This document shows positions 18,607 to 27,318 of a stretch of 53,050 bases of DNA, one piece after another. The notes beneath the pieces were generated by a model. That model saw only the letters and a list, made by a program, of their open reading frames with translations. It was not told where the DNA came from and ran no database searches. Made by a program: the position numbers and the translations under genes. Location of the stretch: the NCBI GenBank assembly GCA_013306675.1, contig JABLUY010000253.1:1-53050 (forward strand), written 5' to 3'. The stretch is from Thraustochytrium sp. TN22 (lineage: Eukaryota; Sar; Bigyra; Thraustochytrida; Thraustochytriidae). Every line of letters begins with the position of its first letter. Within the stretch, counting starts at the first letter, position 1.

Positions 18607-21600
18607 TTACTCTGTTTGTCGAAAGGTGGTGTAGAAGAACTTGCGCAGCGCACCGAGCGGATTGCTGAGCTTCTTCTTGTACTCGTCTTCGTTTGAGCTG
18701 TTGCTCTCCGAGACGTATTGGAGTAGCCGGCTCATCGTTAGCCAGTCGGTGACGTCCGTGCTCAGCTGGCTCGAGTCTACGCAAACACGGAGTGCTTCGA
18801 GGAACTCTTGTGGAAGTTCCTTCGGCTTGCTCGCTAGATACACGCGAATTTTCTTGCGCATGTCCTCGGTCACAGGAACTGGTGCCCTCCGGGCTGCGGG
18901 CGGTGATGCGGCTCCCAGTGCAGCCGGAGGCTGACGTCCTGGTGTGCTTGGGGGCATTGTTGAGCACGAGGTAGTCGAGGAATCAGGCAAGACCAAGCGG
19001 TCGAGTGACTGCTTGAGGGAGTTGATTGCAGTCTTGAGGTCGTCTTCGTTGTAGGTCGTCTCCTCCAGCACCCCGAGCCGCTTTAGCGCGCCAGGACTGA
19101 TTTGGCGCTTGAAAGTGCCGAAGTCGCTCTGCGTGGAGAGCGTTTTGCGCGCATGGGCGAAGAACGCAGCAGGGATGCGATTGTCCTTCTTTTCAGTCCT
19201 CCTGAGCCAGTCCTCGATGATGGTGCAGACCTCCGTGTTCAAGACAACCTCGGATGCCTTGCGGGCCGATGAAGCCGCCTCCGCTGGTTTAGCATCGGCT
19301 GCGCTGGGCTTCGGGGGGGTAACTGGGGGGTGGGAACCGGCAGCGGCTGCTGGCGTGTTGGCCTTGGAGGGTGCTGTGGACGCCTTGTGGGACGTCGCTG
19401 AAGTCGATGTCGTGGATGAGGCCGAGGGCGCGTCGGCCTGTTTGCTCGGTGTCTCCGTTCGTGGCGTCGCAGGGGCGCCAGGGGAGCGTACTGCTGCCGT
19501 GGGGTTTACCTCGTCCGCGTTGCTGGGAGAAATTTTGCGCGCAAGTCCATGTTTGAGGGTGTTGATGGCTGTCCTGAGTGCAGAATGGTCGATGCCTTCT
19601 TTCGGCAGCACCTTCTCTCGGGACAACGCTGCAAAGCCGATCTTCCTCGTGAACTCCCCATAGGTTTTGCTCTCCTCCAGCTTCGACTTGGCATGCTCGA
19701 AGAAGACAGACGGGAAACGCTGGTCGTTCAGCTTCGCCTTCTCCAGCTCAGCAAGGACGTTGGCGCGAATCTCGGTGGAAAGCACGGTGTCACCCAGCTT
19801 GGAGGCAGGTTCGTTATGTGCCGAGGACGAGCCAGTGGCCGGTGCTTGCGGCGCAGTGGGCACGCTTCGCGCAGTGGGCACAACAGGAGGAGGTCCCGAA
19901 CTGTCGATCCGAGCCTTCTTCGTCAACGGGGAAGGCTCGCTCTGGGTTTGCGAAGATGGCCGCTTCGGATCTCGCGGCGTGCTTGGGCTCGCAGATCCAA
20001 GGTTCGAGCCAGGTTCGTTGCTTGTCGAAGACGAGCCAGGAGGCGACGCTTGCAGCTCCGTGGGCACGACTCGCGCAGTCAGCACGGGTGGAGGTCCCTG
20101 ACTGTCAATCCGAGCCTTTTTCATCGGCGGGGAGGGCTTGCCCCGGTTCGGCAAAGATGGCCTCTTCGGATCTCGCGGCAACCTTGGGCTCGCAGGTGAC
20201 CGCGGCGACCTTGGCGCTGCTTCACTCCTAGCGCTGGAGTGCCGCCGTATGACGCGCCTTTTTTTCCTCGACCAGGCCTCCGGAGGTACCGTGCAAGCCT
20301 CGTCGGTGCTTACGAAAAAGAGGACGGCGGCGTGCGGCTTGTCCACCCATGCGGCGCGGTGCACGTAGAACTTGCGATTGGACCCGCCCTGCAAGTGCAG
20401 GCAGCCCTGGCCGTTTTGGATCTCCTGGAAAGCCTGTTCGTCACCGCTGCGCACCACGAGCAGGAGCGAGGAAGCCAGAGGCTGCGCGTGAAGGGCGATG
20501 AGATTATAGGCGGGCTGGGCCGAGGCCTCCAGGAAGCAGCAGAGCGGAGCGGGGCTGGGCGGTGAGGTGTCCGCCACAAGCGCAGAAGGCACGCGTCCTT
20601 CGCGGTCCACCCAGGCGTGCATAACCGCAGCCCAGCGGTTCTCCGGCGGGAAGAATGCTCTCAGGGGCCGGGAGAGCAGCGGCGCTGCCAAGAGTCCGCC
20701 GCAGGCGTTGCGAAAGTACTCGAGCGCCTCCATCATATGCTCGAAGTGGACCGGCAGCCCCTGAACCTCGTCTTGCGCCGTCTCGTCGGCAGAGCTCAGC
20801 TTGAGATTCTTCTTATGGTGGAAGAAGCGGTTCACCTTGAGACAGACCAGGCCAGCCTCGTCAACAAGGTGATTGAACTCCACGTCCTCCCAGAACGTCT
20901 TCACCGGGAAGAAGACCTTGGCCGCCACCGTGCTTGCCACGTTCAGGTACACGAAGGAGTACACAGAGTAGGACACCATGAAAGGGTGCTCCGACTCCGT
21001 GCGCCGCGCCTGCGCATCGCGACGGATGCCAATCAGGCCGTACTGGTCCTCCCCGCCGGTCAGCTCTCGCTTGGTCTTGGCGGCGGCTTTGGCCTCCGTT
21101 GGCGCACTTGCCTGCCGCAAAGTCGGGCCCTTGGCTGGCCAGACTCGCATCCGCTTCTTGCCCTGCAGGGACGCCGGCTTGGCCTGTTCGTCTTGGACGA
21201 TGGCCTCGACGCCGGACATGACCGTCACAAAGTCGCACGCCTCTGGCGACGCCTGCAGCGCGCCCTCCGGCACCTCCTCGTCGGTGAGCTTGCGCTCATA
21301 GCACACGTCCACGTTGTCGTCGAGGATCCAGACCCACGGCAGGCCCAGCGCGTGCGCGGCCAGCTGCACGAAGAGGCGCGCGTAGCCGATCCCGCCTCTC
21401 TCCGCGAAGACGCGATTCTTCTTGCCGCCTGACGCCTTTGACGCCATGGACGGGGGCATGCCGATAACCATGTGCGCAGACCCGTAGGCGGTGACGTAGT
21501 CGTCAAACTGCTTGCCGCTGCGCACCACGATGCAGACCACGGTCGGTTTGCAGTTGTCCTTGCCAGAAGGCGCAGGGAGCGCCTGGTCGTAGTCGAGCAG

Positions 21601-24600
21601 CGCGACGCCAGCGCGGTTGTACGAGGGCACGAAGACCCAGCGCACCGCGTCGGCACCATCCGACTTGTCCACCTTGCGCTTGACAAGGTCGATGTCGAGC
21701 AGCAGGGTCCGCCCAGCACCTTCGTCTTCTTCCCGGAGGTACGCCTGGACGTGGTCAGCGTCAGCGTGAACGCTGAGACCGTGGAAACCCGCGTACGGGA
21801 CCGAGATGCAGGCGCCCTCACCGACCCACGTGAGGCCGGACACGACGTGCTGCTTCTTGCAGTAGGTCCTGTCAAAGCGGGGCGTGGGGGAGCTGGCAGC
21901 GACCCTAGCGTATGCCGACTGTTGCGAAGGCGAGACCATGAGGGCAGCGCCGCTGACGCTTTCATCGCGCTTGGGCTCCAACGGAAGGCCTCCGGCGGCT
22001 TGGCTGCCGCGTGCGCCTGCGTCCCAGAGCATGCTCTGCACGTAGGCGCGCGCGCGCCGCACGCGCTGGCTAAACGACTGCCCCGCAACGCTCAGGCTCG
22101 AGGGGCCGCTCTCGTCGTCACCGGGGAGCGCTGCGTGGAGCTTCTGCAGGGCTTCCGCGCTCTTGACGTACGCCTCCAGCGCGACCTTCCAATCCTTCTC
22201 CGAGAACCGCCCATCAAAGTTGATGCATCGGATTGCCACCTCAGGGTCTGAGCAACCCTTGGCATCCAGCGGGGGGCTCGAGGCGCGGGTCGGGAGCGCT
22301 TTCTCCAGCTCCTTGATCCTGCGAAGGCCGACTTTGCTCTGGATGTTCTCGCCGTCCTCCGCGCGCAGGTAGCCAAGGTAGGACTTCCGCCACGATTCGT
22401 TGCTCTCCTCGCTGGCCAGCATGAGGGCGAGAATACGCTGCTGCAGCACCGTCGCGTGGTATTGCCCCTGCCGAGGCTGGCTATACACGCTACAGAGCGG
22501 CGGGAAGCCAGGTGGCTCGTTGCTCACCACGAGGTCGCGCCAGTAGGGAAGCGTCCAGGTGGCACTCGGGACGGGCGTCATTGGGCCAGGTGGAGCGGGA
22601 ATGGCCCGCTCGATGGCATCCTTGAGCAGCTTGATGAAGTACAGGTAGGTGCCAGTCTTGCCTTGTTGGCACTGCGCCATGAGCAGGAGGCGCCGCGGGT
22701 CAACCTTTGGCGCAGATCGCCCGCTGTCGTAGTGACCCTTGCCGCCGCCGCCGCCGCCGCCTTCTTCGGACTCGTCCGTATCCCCGGCACCCCTCGCTTT
22801 ACCACCATCCAAAGGCTTTCTCGTCTTGTAGGCCTTGAAGTCGTGAAGCGGGTTCTCGACCACGGCGACATGGGACCCGTTCTCGTGCTTGCCAAGCTCA
22901 GCGAAAGGTGGGGCTGGACTCTTGCCGCGGCCCATGCCCGCGACGTAGAGGTCAATCGGGCCTGGGATGCACTGGTCGATGCGGTGCTCGCCCCACGTAT
23001 CGCGGTACTTGTGCTCGACCGCCTTCTGCAGCTGCGCGTTAAAGCGCGTGCCGTTCATGAGCACCGTGGGCAGCACGTGCACGTAGCGTCGGGCTGTCCA
23101 CGTGCCGAGCCGCGCACAGGTCGTATCGCCGCGTCGCAGCGCATCACGAAGCCTCGAGCGCAGCTGCTGCTCCGAGTCGACGTGGAAGCGAACCTGGTCG
23201 CCAGGGTCGATCACCGCGTAGCTGCCGCCCTTGGCGAAGTAGCGGCGCACCTCCTCGTCGGCGAAGAACTTGTCCAGGTCCGCGTTCAGCTCGTCCCAGC
23301 TGATGTCGCCCTCGTCCTCACTTGAGCCTTTTCCCTTTACCTGGAAGCGTCGCGTGGTCTTCTCGTTCTTGTCCAGGCCCGGGTAGCGACAGACGCGGCC
23401 GAACTCCTGCACGAAGGTCGAGTAGGTGGGCGACGAGCGCAGGCGGATGTCGAGGAAGCGGAACGAGTGCGGGAAGGTGTCGCCCATGCGGCCCTTCTCG
23501 CAGAGGATGACAATCGTGGGCAGGTTCTCGAGGTCCTCGTACTTGGCGGTCTTCTGCAGCGCCTTGGGCTTGCGGCCCTTGTCCCGGGCGTCGCGCTCCT
23601 CGCGAGCGACCGCCTCAACGTGGGACCGGTTGACGCGGTCCACCACCGTCTCGCTCATGGACTCGTCGGCCTTCTGCTTCCTGTTGGTCGTCTTGTCCTC
23701 GCTGGCGGCACGCACGCTCGGATGCCGCAGATCGCGCTTCCAGGTCCAGGGCTCCAGCTGCGTGAAGAGGCTGGTCGCGCGACGGGGCGCCTTGGACTTC
23801 TCCGCCTTGGAGCCCTTCCGGCCATCGCTGCCGCCTACGTCGGCTACGACGCTGAGCAGGCCGCCGTGGGTCTTGTCCGTGAGGCCGAGCTTCTGGAGAG
23901 CGCTGCGCAGGCCGTCCTGGATGGAGAGGTTCTCGTCCGTCTCGTAGACGCGGATGACGGCCATGCGGCCAGTGCGGTAGCGCGGGTGCACGTCGAGGAG
24001 ATCGTGCATGAGGCGGTCCGTTTCATTGTACCAGGCCTCTGAGGTGTTGCCTTGCAAAGTCGTGTGGTCCTCGCGGTTGCGCTCGAGTTTCTCCGAGATG
24101 ATGTACTGCCAGGCGAAGCGCCAGTGCTCGGGGCTCGACCTTGACTCGCTCTCGGCGAGCTCATTCGCCTCACGCAGCCATGCATCGCCCAGTCTCGCGC
24201 GAAGTGCTGCCTGCACGCCGTCCTTCTCGAGCTCGGCCCAAGCAGCGTCGCAGGTGGCCTTGAGCAGTACGTCGAGCACGTGCTGGACGCTGGCCTTCTC
24301 GACGCCTCCTGCGATGAGGAACTTGCCGACCTCCCGGTCGGGCTGCGACATCTCGTTTGGCCACATCTTGTCCAGGAAGCCCAGGTGGGCTGCGAACGTT
24401 TTAAGCAGGCTCTCGTCGAGCGCGAGGCGCCCGACATCGTCCTGCTGCAGGGCCCGGAAGATGTCATGGCGTTGTGAGGTCATGTCCCACAGGTTGGCGT
24501 GGTCGACGCGATAGACCGCGATGTAGGTGAGCGAGAGCAGGTAGTCGGCCATGATGATGTGGCCGTCGAAGAGCGGCGTCGACGGCGCCACTTGTACGTC

Positions 24601-26799
24601 CTTCTCCTTCCGCATCTTGCCGGTGCGCTTGCCAAACGCCTTGTCGATCAAACCCCGGATGGCGTCGAACGCTTGGTCCTTGAGCACGCGCTGCCTCCTC
24701 CGCGGCAGACAGTCCGCTGCAATGCCGGCGCGCTCTGCATCCTGTTCGGTGTCGCAAAGGAGCGGGACCCCAGAGCTCTGAATCGTGTACGTGCCCTTCT
24801 CACAGCTTGCCCTCTTTCTCGCGATCTTGTCCTGATCGTTGCCAAAACCGAGCCAATGCATGAGGCCCGTTCCTGGCTGAAAGGCCTCCTCCGGGATGCT
24901 CACCTCCCTCGGCAGAGTCAGCTTCAGCTTCTCCTTGGTGCCCTTGTCCAGCACGAGGGTCCCCTTGTCTAGCTTCGCCACGACCTCCGGAGGAAGCGCC
25001 GCACGGGTTGCGAGGTCGAGAACCTGGCAGAACGCCTTGTACTCGTGCATTGGGTACCGGAACGTGCGACCGAGCACGTCCACGTGAAGCCCGCGCGGGT
25101 TGACCAAGACATCAGCGGAGCCAGCAATGCTCAGCCGCAGCGGCTGCACGGCCTCCGGCACGGCCCACGTGGCCGTCTCCACAAAGTAGTCCATGCTGCG
25201 GTACAGCGAGGCTTCCTTGAACCACCGGACGACGTTCTTGTCCTCCACGCGCGAGCGAGACGTGAGCACATTCTGCGGCGTCGCTGAGACCAGGAGCCGG
25301 AGGACGTTCTTGTTGTGGTCAAGTTCCTGGTTGTTGAGGAACCAGTCTTGGGCGCCGTCCTTGGTGGGCGCGAAGTGGCACTCGTCAGCAATGATCACGA
25401 GGAGCGTGCGCGGATCGGCTGCTTCGTCCTCCATCCACTCACGGTGCGAGTTCATGAGCGCCTTGGGCACCTTGGTGTGCTTGAGAACGCGGCCGCCCTT
25501 GAGCTTGGCCCTGGTGACGCGGTCCTCGGTCTGGGACTGCAGCGAGTTGAAGTTGGGCGTGAGCACGACGAAAGAGACCTTGTCGAACTTTGCGGCCCAG
25601 CTACGCCCGCTGCTCTCGCCGAATATGACCTCCTCGGCCTTTTGCAGCAGCTCCTCCGCCACCTCACGCTGTTCCGGATGCGCCACGTCGGGCTGCTCGG
25701 AGCCCGCGACCGGGCGACGCAGGGCCTCGCGCACGTAGGCGTCCTTGGGGATGTTAATCTCGATGCACATCATGGCGCCCATCTCGTCCTCGCTCAGCTT
25801 GGCGTCTCGCGCGCGGTCGAGGCACGCAGTTACACCAGCGTCGTGACGCTCCTGGAGGAGGATCCCGAAACTCGCAAGCGCCTGAGTGAGCTGCTCCCAT
25901 GCCTTCTCCTTGCGCGCCTGCGTGGCAGCGTCGTCGGCTTTGACGAGCAAGTCGACGGCGAAGCGCGTCCGCTCGCCTGTTTCGGTCGAGAGCGACGGCA
26001 TGGTCAGCTCCAGCTCGCCCTCCTGGCCGTTCACCTCGCTCGGCCCGCTTGTGACGAAGGAGATCTGCACGCGCCGGTCCTCGCCGACCAGGTCGGTCTC
26101 GTCCTCTGCTTCGTCCGCAAAGTTCTCCTCGTCCTGGCTCTCGATACTCTTCGCTAGTAACGCCCTGGCCTGCTCGGCTTCGTCTTTGCTGAAGGCGACC
26201 AGGACGCTCTTGATATTCTCCCTATCGCCCGATGCATGGATGACAATGGCACGCGTCTCTGGATGAAGCCGAAAGTCGGCCTGCAGCTGGTCCTTCAGAG
26301 TTGGCCCGTCCTCGAGCGCCGTGAGACGCTCACTCATCCTCATGAGGCGAAACCCATTTTGCTCGATCCTCCGGGTCAGCTTTCCCGTGCCCAGGTCCCA
26401 GAGCATCCCGAGCACGTAGCCCGTCTCCGCGCTCGCTGTAAGGCACGCAGCTCCACCTGACGTCGTCCCGAGCATCGGCTGGCCCTGGCCTGCCAGCACG
26501 CTCAGGCATCGTGCCACCACGTCGAGGGCCTCCACGTCCGGGAACGACTTCTTGAGTCCATCGACATTCTCTAGCCCAGTCTCTCCGGCAGCCACGTCGC
26601 CCTCCTTGCCTCCCTCTGGCACCCAGCACACGCGCAGCAGCTGCGAGAGCGCCTGCAGCTCCACGTCGTCGCCCTTGGTCAGCTCCTTGATGCCTTCTAC
26701 ACTGTTGTCTACCTCCTCCTGAAACTCCGTCGCCTTGTCCGCATTAAGCACCAGGACAAGCCTTGCCCCTGGCAGTGCCATGTTGAGCGCAGCTTGCAT
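18607..26799 (-). CDS. GREB1-like permuted SF2 helicase-glycosyltransferase, copy 2
   Basis: 2730 aa, the longest copy. Motif Ia-like L-T-P-N-F-N-S is followed by DECH at 472-475, SAT at 505-507, a motif IV-like stretch M-A-V-I-R-V-Y, and motif VI Q-E-F-G-R-V-C-R at 1131-1138. Walker A M-A-Q-C-Q-Q-G-K-T comes at 1374-1382, after motif VI. The glycosyltransferase has W-I-L-D-D-N at 1827-1829 (DDN) and W-E-D-V-E-F at 1970-1975, as expected for a GT-A fold with a metal/nucleotide-sugar site and a late acidic residue. After an accessory domain (about 1995-2165) comes a Pro/Ser linker with two K-K-A-R-I-D nuclear-localisation-like motifs, then three ~90-aa helical modules (about 2338-2427, 2518-2605, 2640-2730). 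A second Met is at residue 7, so the start could be 26781. The gene is head-to-head with the LRR gene at 27319. Confidence 0.87.
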   Translation of the reverse strand: MQAALNMALPGARLVLVLNADKATEFQEEVDNSVEGIKELTKGDDVELQALSQLLRVCWVPEGGKEGDVAAGETGLENVDGLKKSFPDVEALDVVARCLSVLAGQGQPMLGTTSGGAACLTASAETGYVLGMLWDLGTGKLTRRIEQNGFRLMRMSERLTALEDGPTLKDQLQADFRLHPETRAIVIHASGDRENIKSVLVAFSKDEAEQARALLAKSIESQDEENFADEAEDETDLVGEDRRVQISFVTSGPSEVNGQEGELELTMPSLSTETGERTRFAVDLLVKADDAATQARKEKAWEQLTQALASFGILLQERHDAGVTACLDRARDAKLSEDEMGAMMCIEINIPKDAYVREALRRPVAGSEQPDVAHPEQREVAEELLQKAEEVIFGESSGRSWAAKFDKVSFVVLTPNFNSLQSQTEDRVTRAKLKGGRVLKHTKVPKALMNSHREWMEDEAADPRTLLVIIADECHFAPTKDGAQDWFLNNQELDHNKNVLRLLVSATPQNVLTSRSRVEDKNVVRWFKEASLYRSMDYFVETATWAVPEAVQPLRLSIAGSADVLVNPRGLHVDVLGRTFRYPMHEYKAFCQVLDLATRAALPPEVVAKLDKGTLVLDKGTKEKLKLTLPREVSIPEEAFQPGTGLMHWLGFGNDQDKIARKRASCEKGTYTIQSSGVPLLCDTEQDAERAGIAADCLPRRRQRVLKDQAFDAIRGLIDKAFGKRTGKMRKEKDVQVAPSTPLFDGHIIMADYLLSLTYIAVYRVDHANLWDMTSQRHDIFRALQQDDVGRLALDESLLKTFAAHLGFLDKMWPNEMSQPDREVGKFLIAGGVEKASVQHVLDVLLKATCDAAWAELEKDGVQAALRARLGDAWLREANELAESESRSSPEHWRFAWQYIISEKLERNREDHTTLQGNTSEAWYNETDRLMHDLLDVHPRYRTGRMAVIRVYETDENLSIQDGLRSALQKLGLTDKTHGGLLSVVADVGGSDGRKGSKAEKSKAPRRATSLFTQLEPWTWKRDLRHPSVRAASEDKTTNRKQKADESMSETVVDRVNRSHVEAVAREERDARDKGRKPKALQKTAKYEDLENLPTIVILCEKGRMGDTFPHSFRFLDIRLRSSPTYSTFVQEFGRVCRYPGLDKNEKTTRRFQVKGKGSSEDEGDISWDELNADLDKFFADEEVRRYFAKGGSYAVIDPGDQVRFHVDSEQQLRSRLRDALRRGDTTCARLGTWTARRYVHVLPTVLMNGTRFNAQLQKAVEHKYRDTWGEHRIDQCIPGPIDLYVAGMGRGKSPAPPFAELGKHENGSHVAVVENPLHDFKAYKTRKPLDGGKARGAGDTDESEEGGGGGGGKGHYDSGRSAPKVDPRRLLLMAQCQQGKTGTYLYFIKLLKDAIERAIPAPPGPMTPVPSATWTLPYWRDLVVSNEPPGFPPLCSVYSQPRQGQYHATVLQQRILALMLASEESNESWRKSYLGYLRAEDGENIQSKVGLRRIKELEKALPTRASSPPLDAKGCSDPEVAIRCINFDGRFSEKDWKVALEAYVKSAEALQKLHAALPGDDESGPSSLSVAGQSFSQRVRRARAYVQSMLWDAGARGSQAAGGLPLEPKRDESVSGAALMVSPSQQSAYARVAASSPTPRFDRTYCKKQHVVSGLTWVGEGACISVPYAGFHGLSVHADADHVQAYLREEDEGAGRTLLLDIDLVKRKVDKSDGADAVRWVFVPSYNRAGVALLDYDQALPAPSGKDNCKPTVVCIVVRSGKQFDDYVTAYGSAHMVIGMPPSMASKASGGKKNRVFAERGGIGYARLFVQLAAHALGLPWVWILDDNVDVCYERKLTDEEVPEGALQASPEACDFVTVMSGVEAIVQDEQAKPASLQGKKRMRVWPAKGPTLRQASAPTEAKAAAKTKRELTGGEDQYGLIGIRRDAQARRTESEHPFMVSYSVYSFVYLNVASTVAAKVFFPVKTFWEDVEFNHLVDEAGLVCLKVNRFFHHKKNLKLSSADETAQDEVQGLPVHFEHMMEALEYFRNACGGLLAAPLLSRPLRAFFPPENRWAAVMHAWVDREGRVPSALVADTSPPSPAPLCCFLEASAQPAYNLIALHAQPLASSLLLVVRSGDEQAFQEIQNGQGCLHLQGGSNRKFYVHRAAWVDKPHAAVLFFVSTDEACTVPPEAWSRKKRRVIRRHSSARSEAAPRSPRSPASPRLPRDPKRPSLPNRGKPSPPMKKARIDSQGPPPVLTARVVPTELQASPPGSSSTSNEPGSNLGSASPSTPRDPKRPSSQTQSEPSPLTKKARIDSSGPPPVVPTARSVPTAPQAPATGSSSAHNEPASKLGDTVLSTEIRANVLAELEKAKLNDQRFPSVFFEHAKSKLEESKTYGEFTRKIGFAALSREKVLPKEGIDHSALRTAINTLKHGLARKISPSNADEVNPTAAVRSPGAPATPRTETPSKQADAPSASSTTSTSATSHKASTAPSKANTPAAAAGSHPPVTPPKPSAADAKPAEAASSARKASEVVLNTEVCTIIEDWLRRTEKKDNRIPAAFFAHARKTLSTQSDFGTFKRQISPGALKRLGVLEETTYNEDDLKTAINSLKQSLDRLVLPDSSTTSCSTMPPSTPGRQPPAALGAASPPAARRAPVPVTEDMRKKIRVYLASKPKELPQEFLEALRVCVDSSQLSTDVTDWLTMSRLLQYVSESNSSNEDEYKKKLSNPLGALRKFFYTTFRQTE
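19792..20196. repeat. Internal ~201-204 bp tandem duplication in copy 2
   Basis: Two units of about 67 codons each contain P-R-D-P-K-R-P-S, a Pro/Ser stretch, K-K-A-R-I-D-S-x-G-P-P-P-V, then G-S-S-S-x-x-N-E-P. They are diverged at many sites but remain collinear. Each carries one basic K-K-A-R-I-D cluster that could act as a nuclear localisation signal. Copy 3 has one comparable K-K-P-R-I-D, so the duplication is specific to copy 2. Confidence 0.85.
20800..26665. repeat. Near-identical paralogous block, copy 2
   Basis: Partner of 11960-17820, same orientation, offset about 8.84 kb. It spans the helicase-glycosyltransferase core of copy 2. The small offset changes along the block (8841 at the glycosyltransferase motif, 8844 at Walker A, 8847 at DECH) show only a few codon-sized indels. 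Confidence 0.85.
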
Positions 26800-27318
26800 G
26801 CTTTCAAGTTTGGAGTTTGCAAAGGCAGGCTGCTAGCTGCGAAGAACTTGCCAGTCAAGCAGGATCCAGGCCAGGCCAGTCTCTCCTTTTGCCAGTCTTG
26901 CAAGGGGGGGCATAACATTATAAGCACGGGTGTCGATCAACACTGACCAAGCCAAACTGGTGCTTTGGCCTAGTGGTAGGTCGACTTTGCCGAAAGTGGT
27001 CCTTTTCTAGTTGCACCTTGGAAAGGCTGAGCGACCAAAAAAAACAAACGCTGGCTGGGGAGAAGGTTCTGAAGGTAGTCAAAATGGAGAAGCTACGCGG
27101 TTCTTCTTGTACAAGCAACAGGGTCTCGATCTGATGATGTCCACAGATCTTTGAGGGTCCTGTTTTTGCTAAACAAGGAAGGGCTCGGAAGACCACCAAC
27201 ACTCCGGCCACCCCCGCCCCATGCAAAGATCGACATCGTTGCCGTGTGCATGGCATGGTAAACCCTTTTTGCACGATTTCCCTCGCTGGCCCTCATACCT
27301 TACAGTACTGTTATAGTC
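26800..27318. promoter_or_regulatory. Divergent promoter between GREB1-like copy 2 and the LRR gene
   Basis: 519 bp separate the start codons of two divergently transcribed genes, so a shared promoter region is expected. The segment is more AT-rich than its surroundings. It contains a short hairpin acttt-gccg-aaagt near 26984-26997. No TATA box or known operator can be assigned with confidence. Confidence 0.5.

Noticed and set aside
26961-27020. tRNA-like stretch with an A-box-like TGGCCTAGTGG
   Set aside because: The would-be anticodon arm has a 4-nt loop, the acceptor ends pair over only five bases and there is no T-arm consensus, so no tRNA can be folded.
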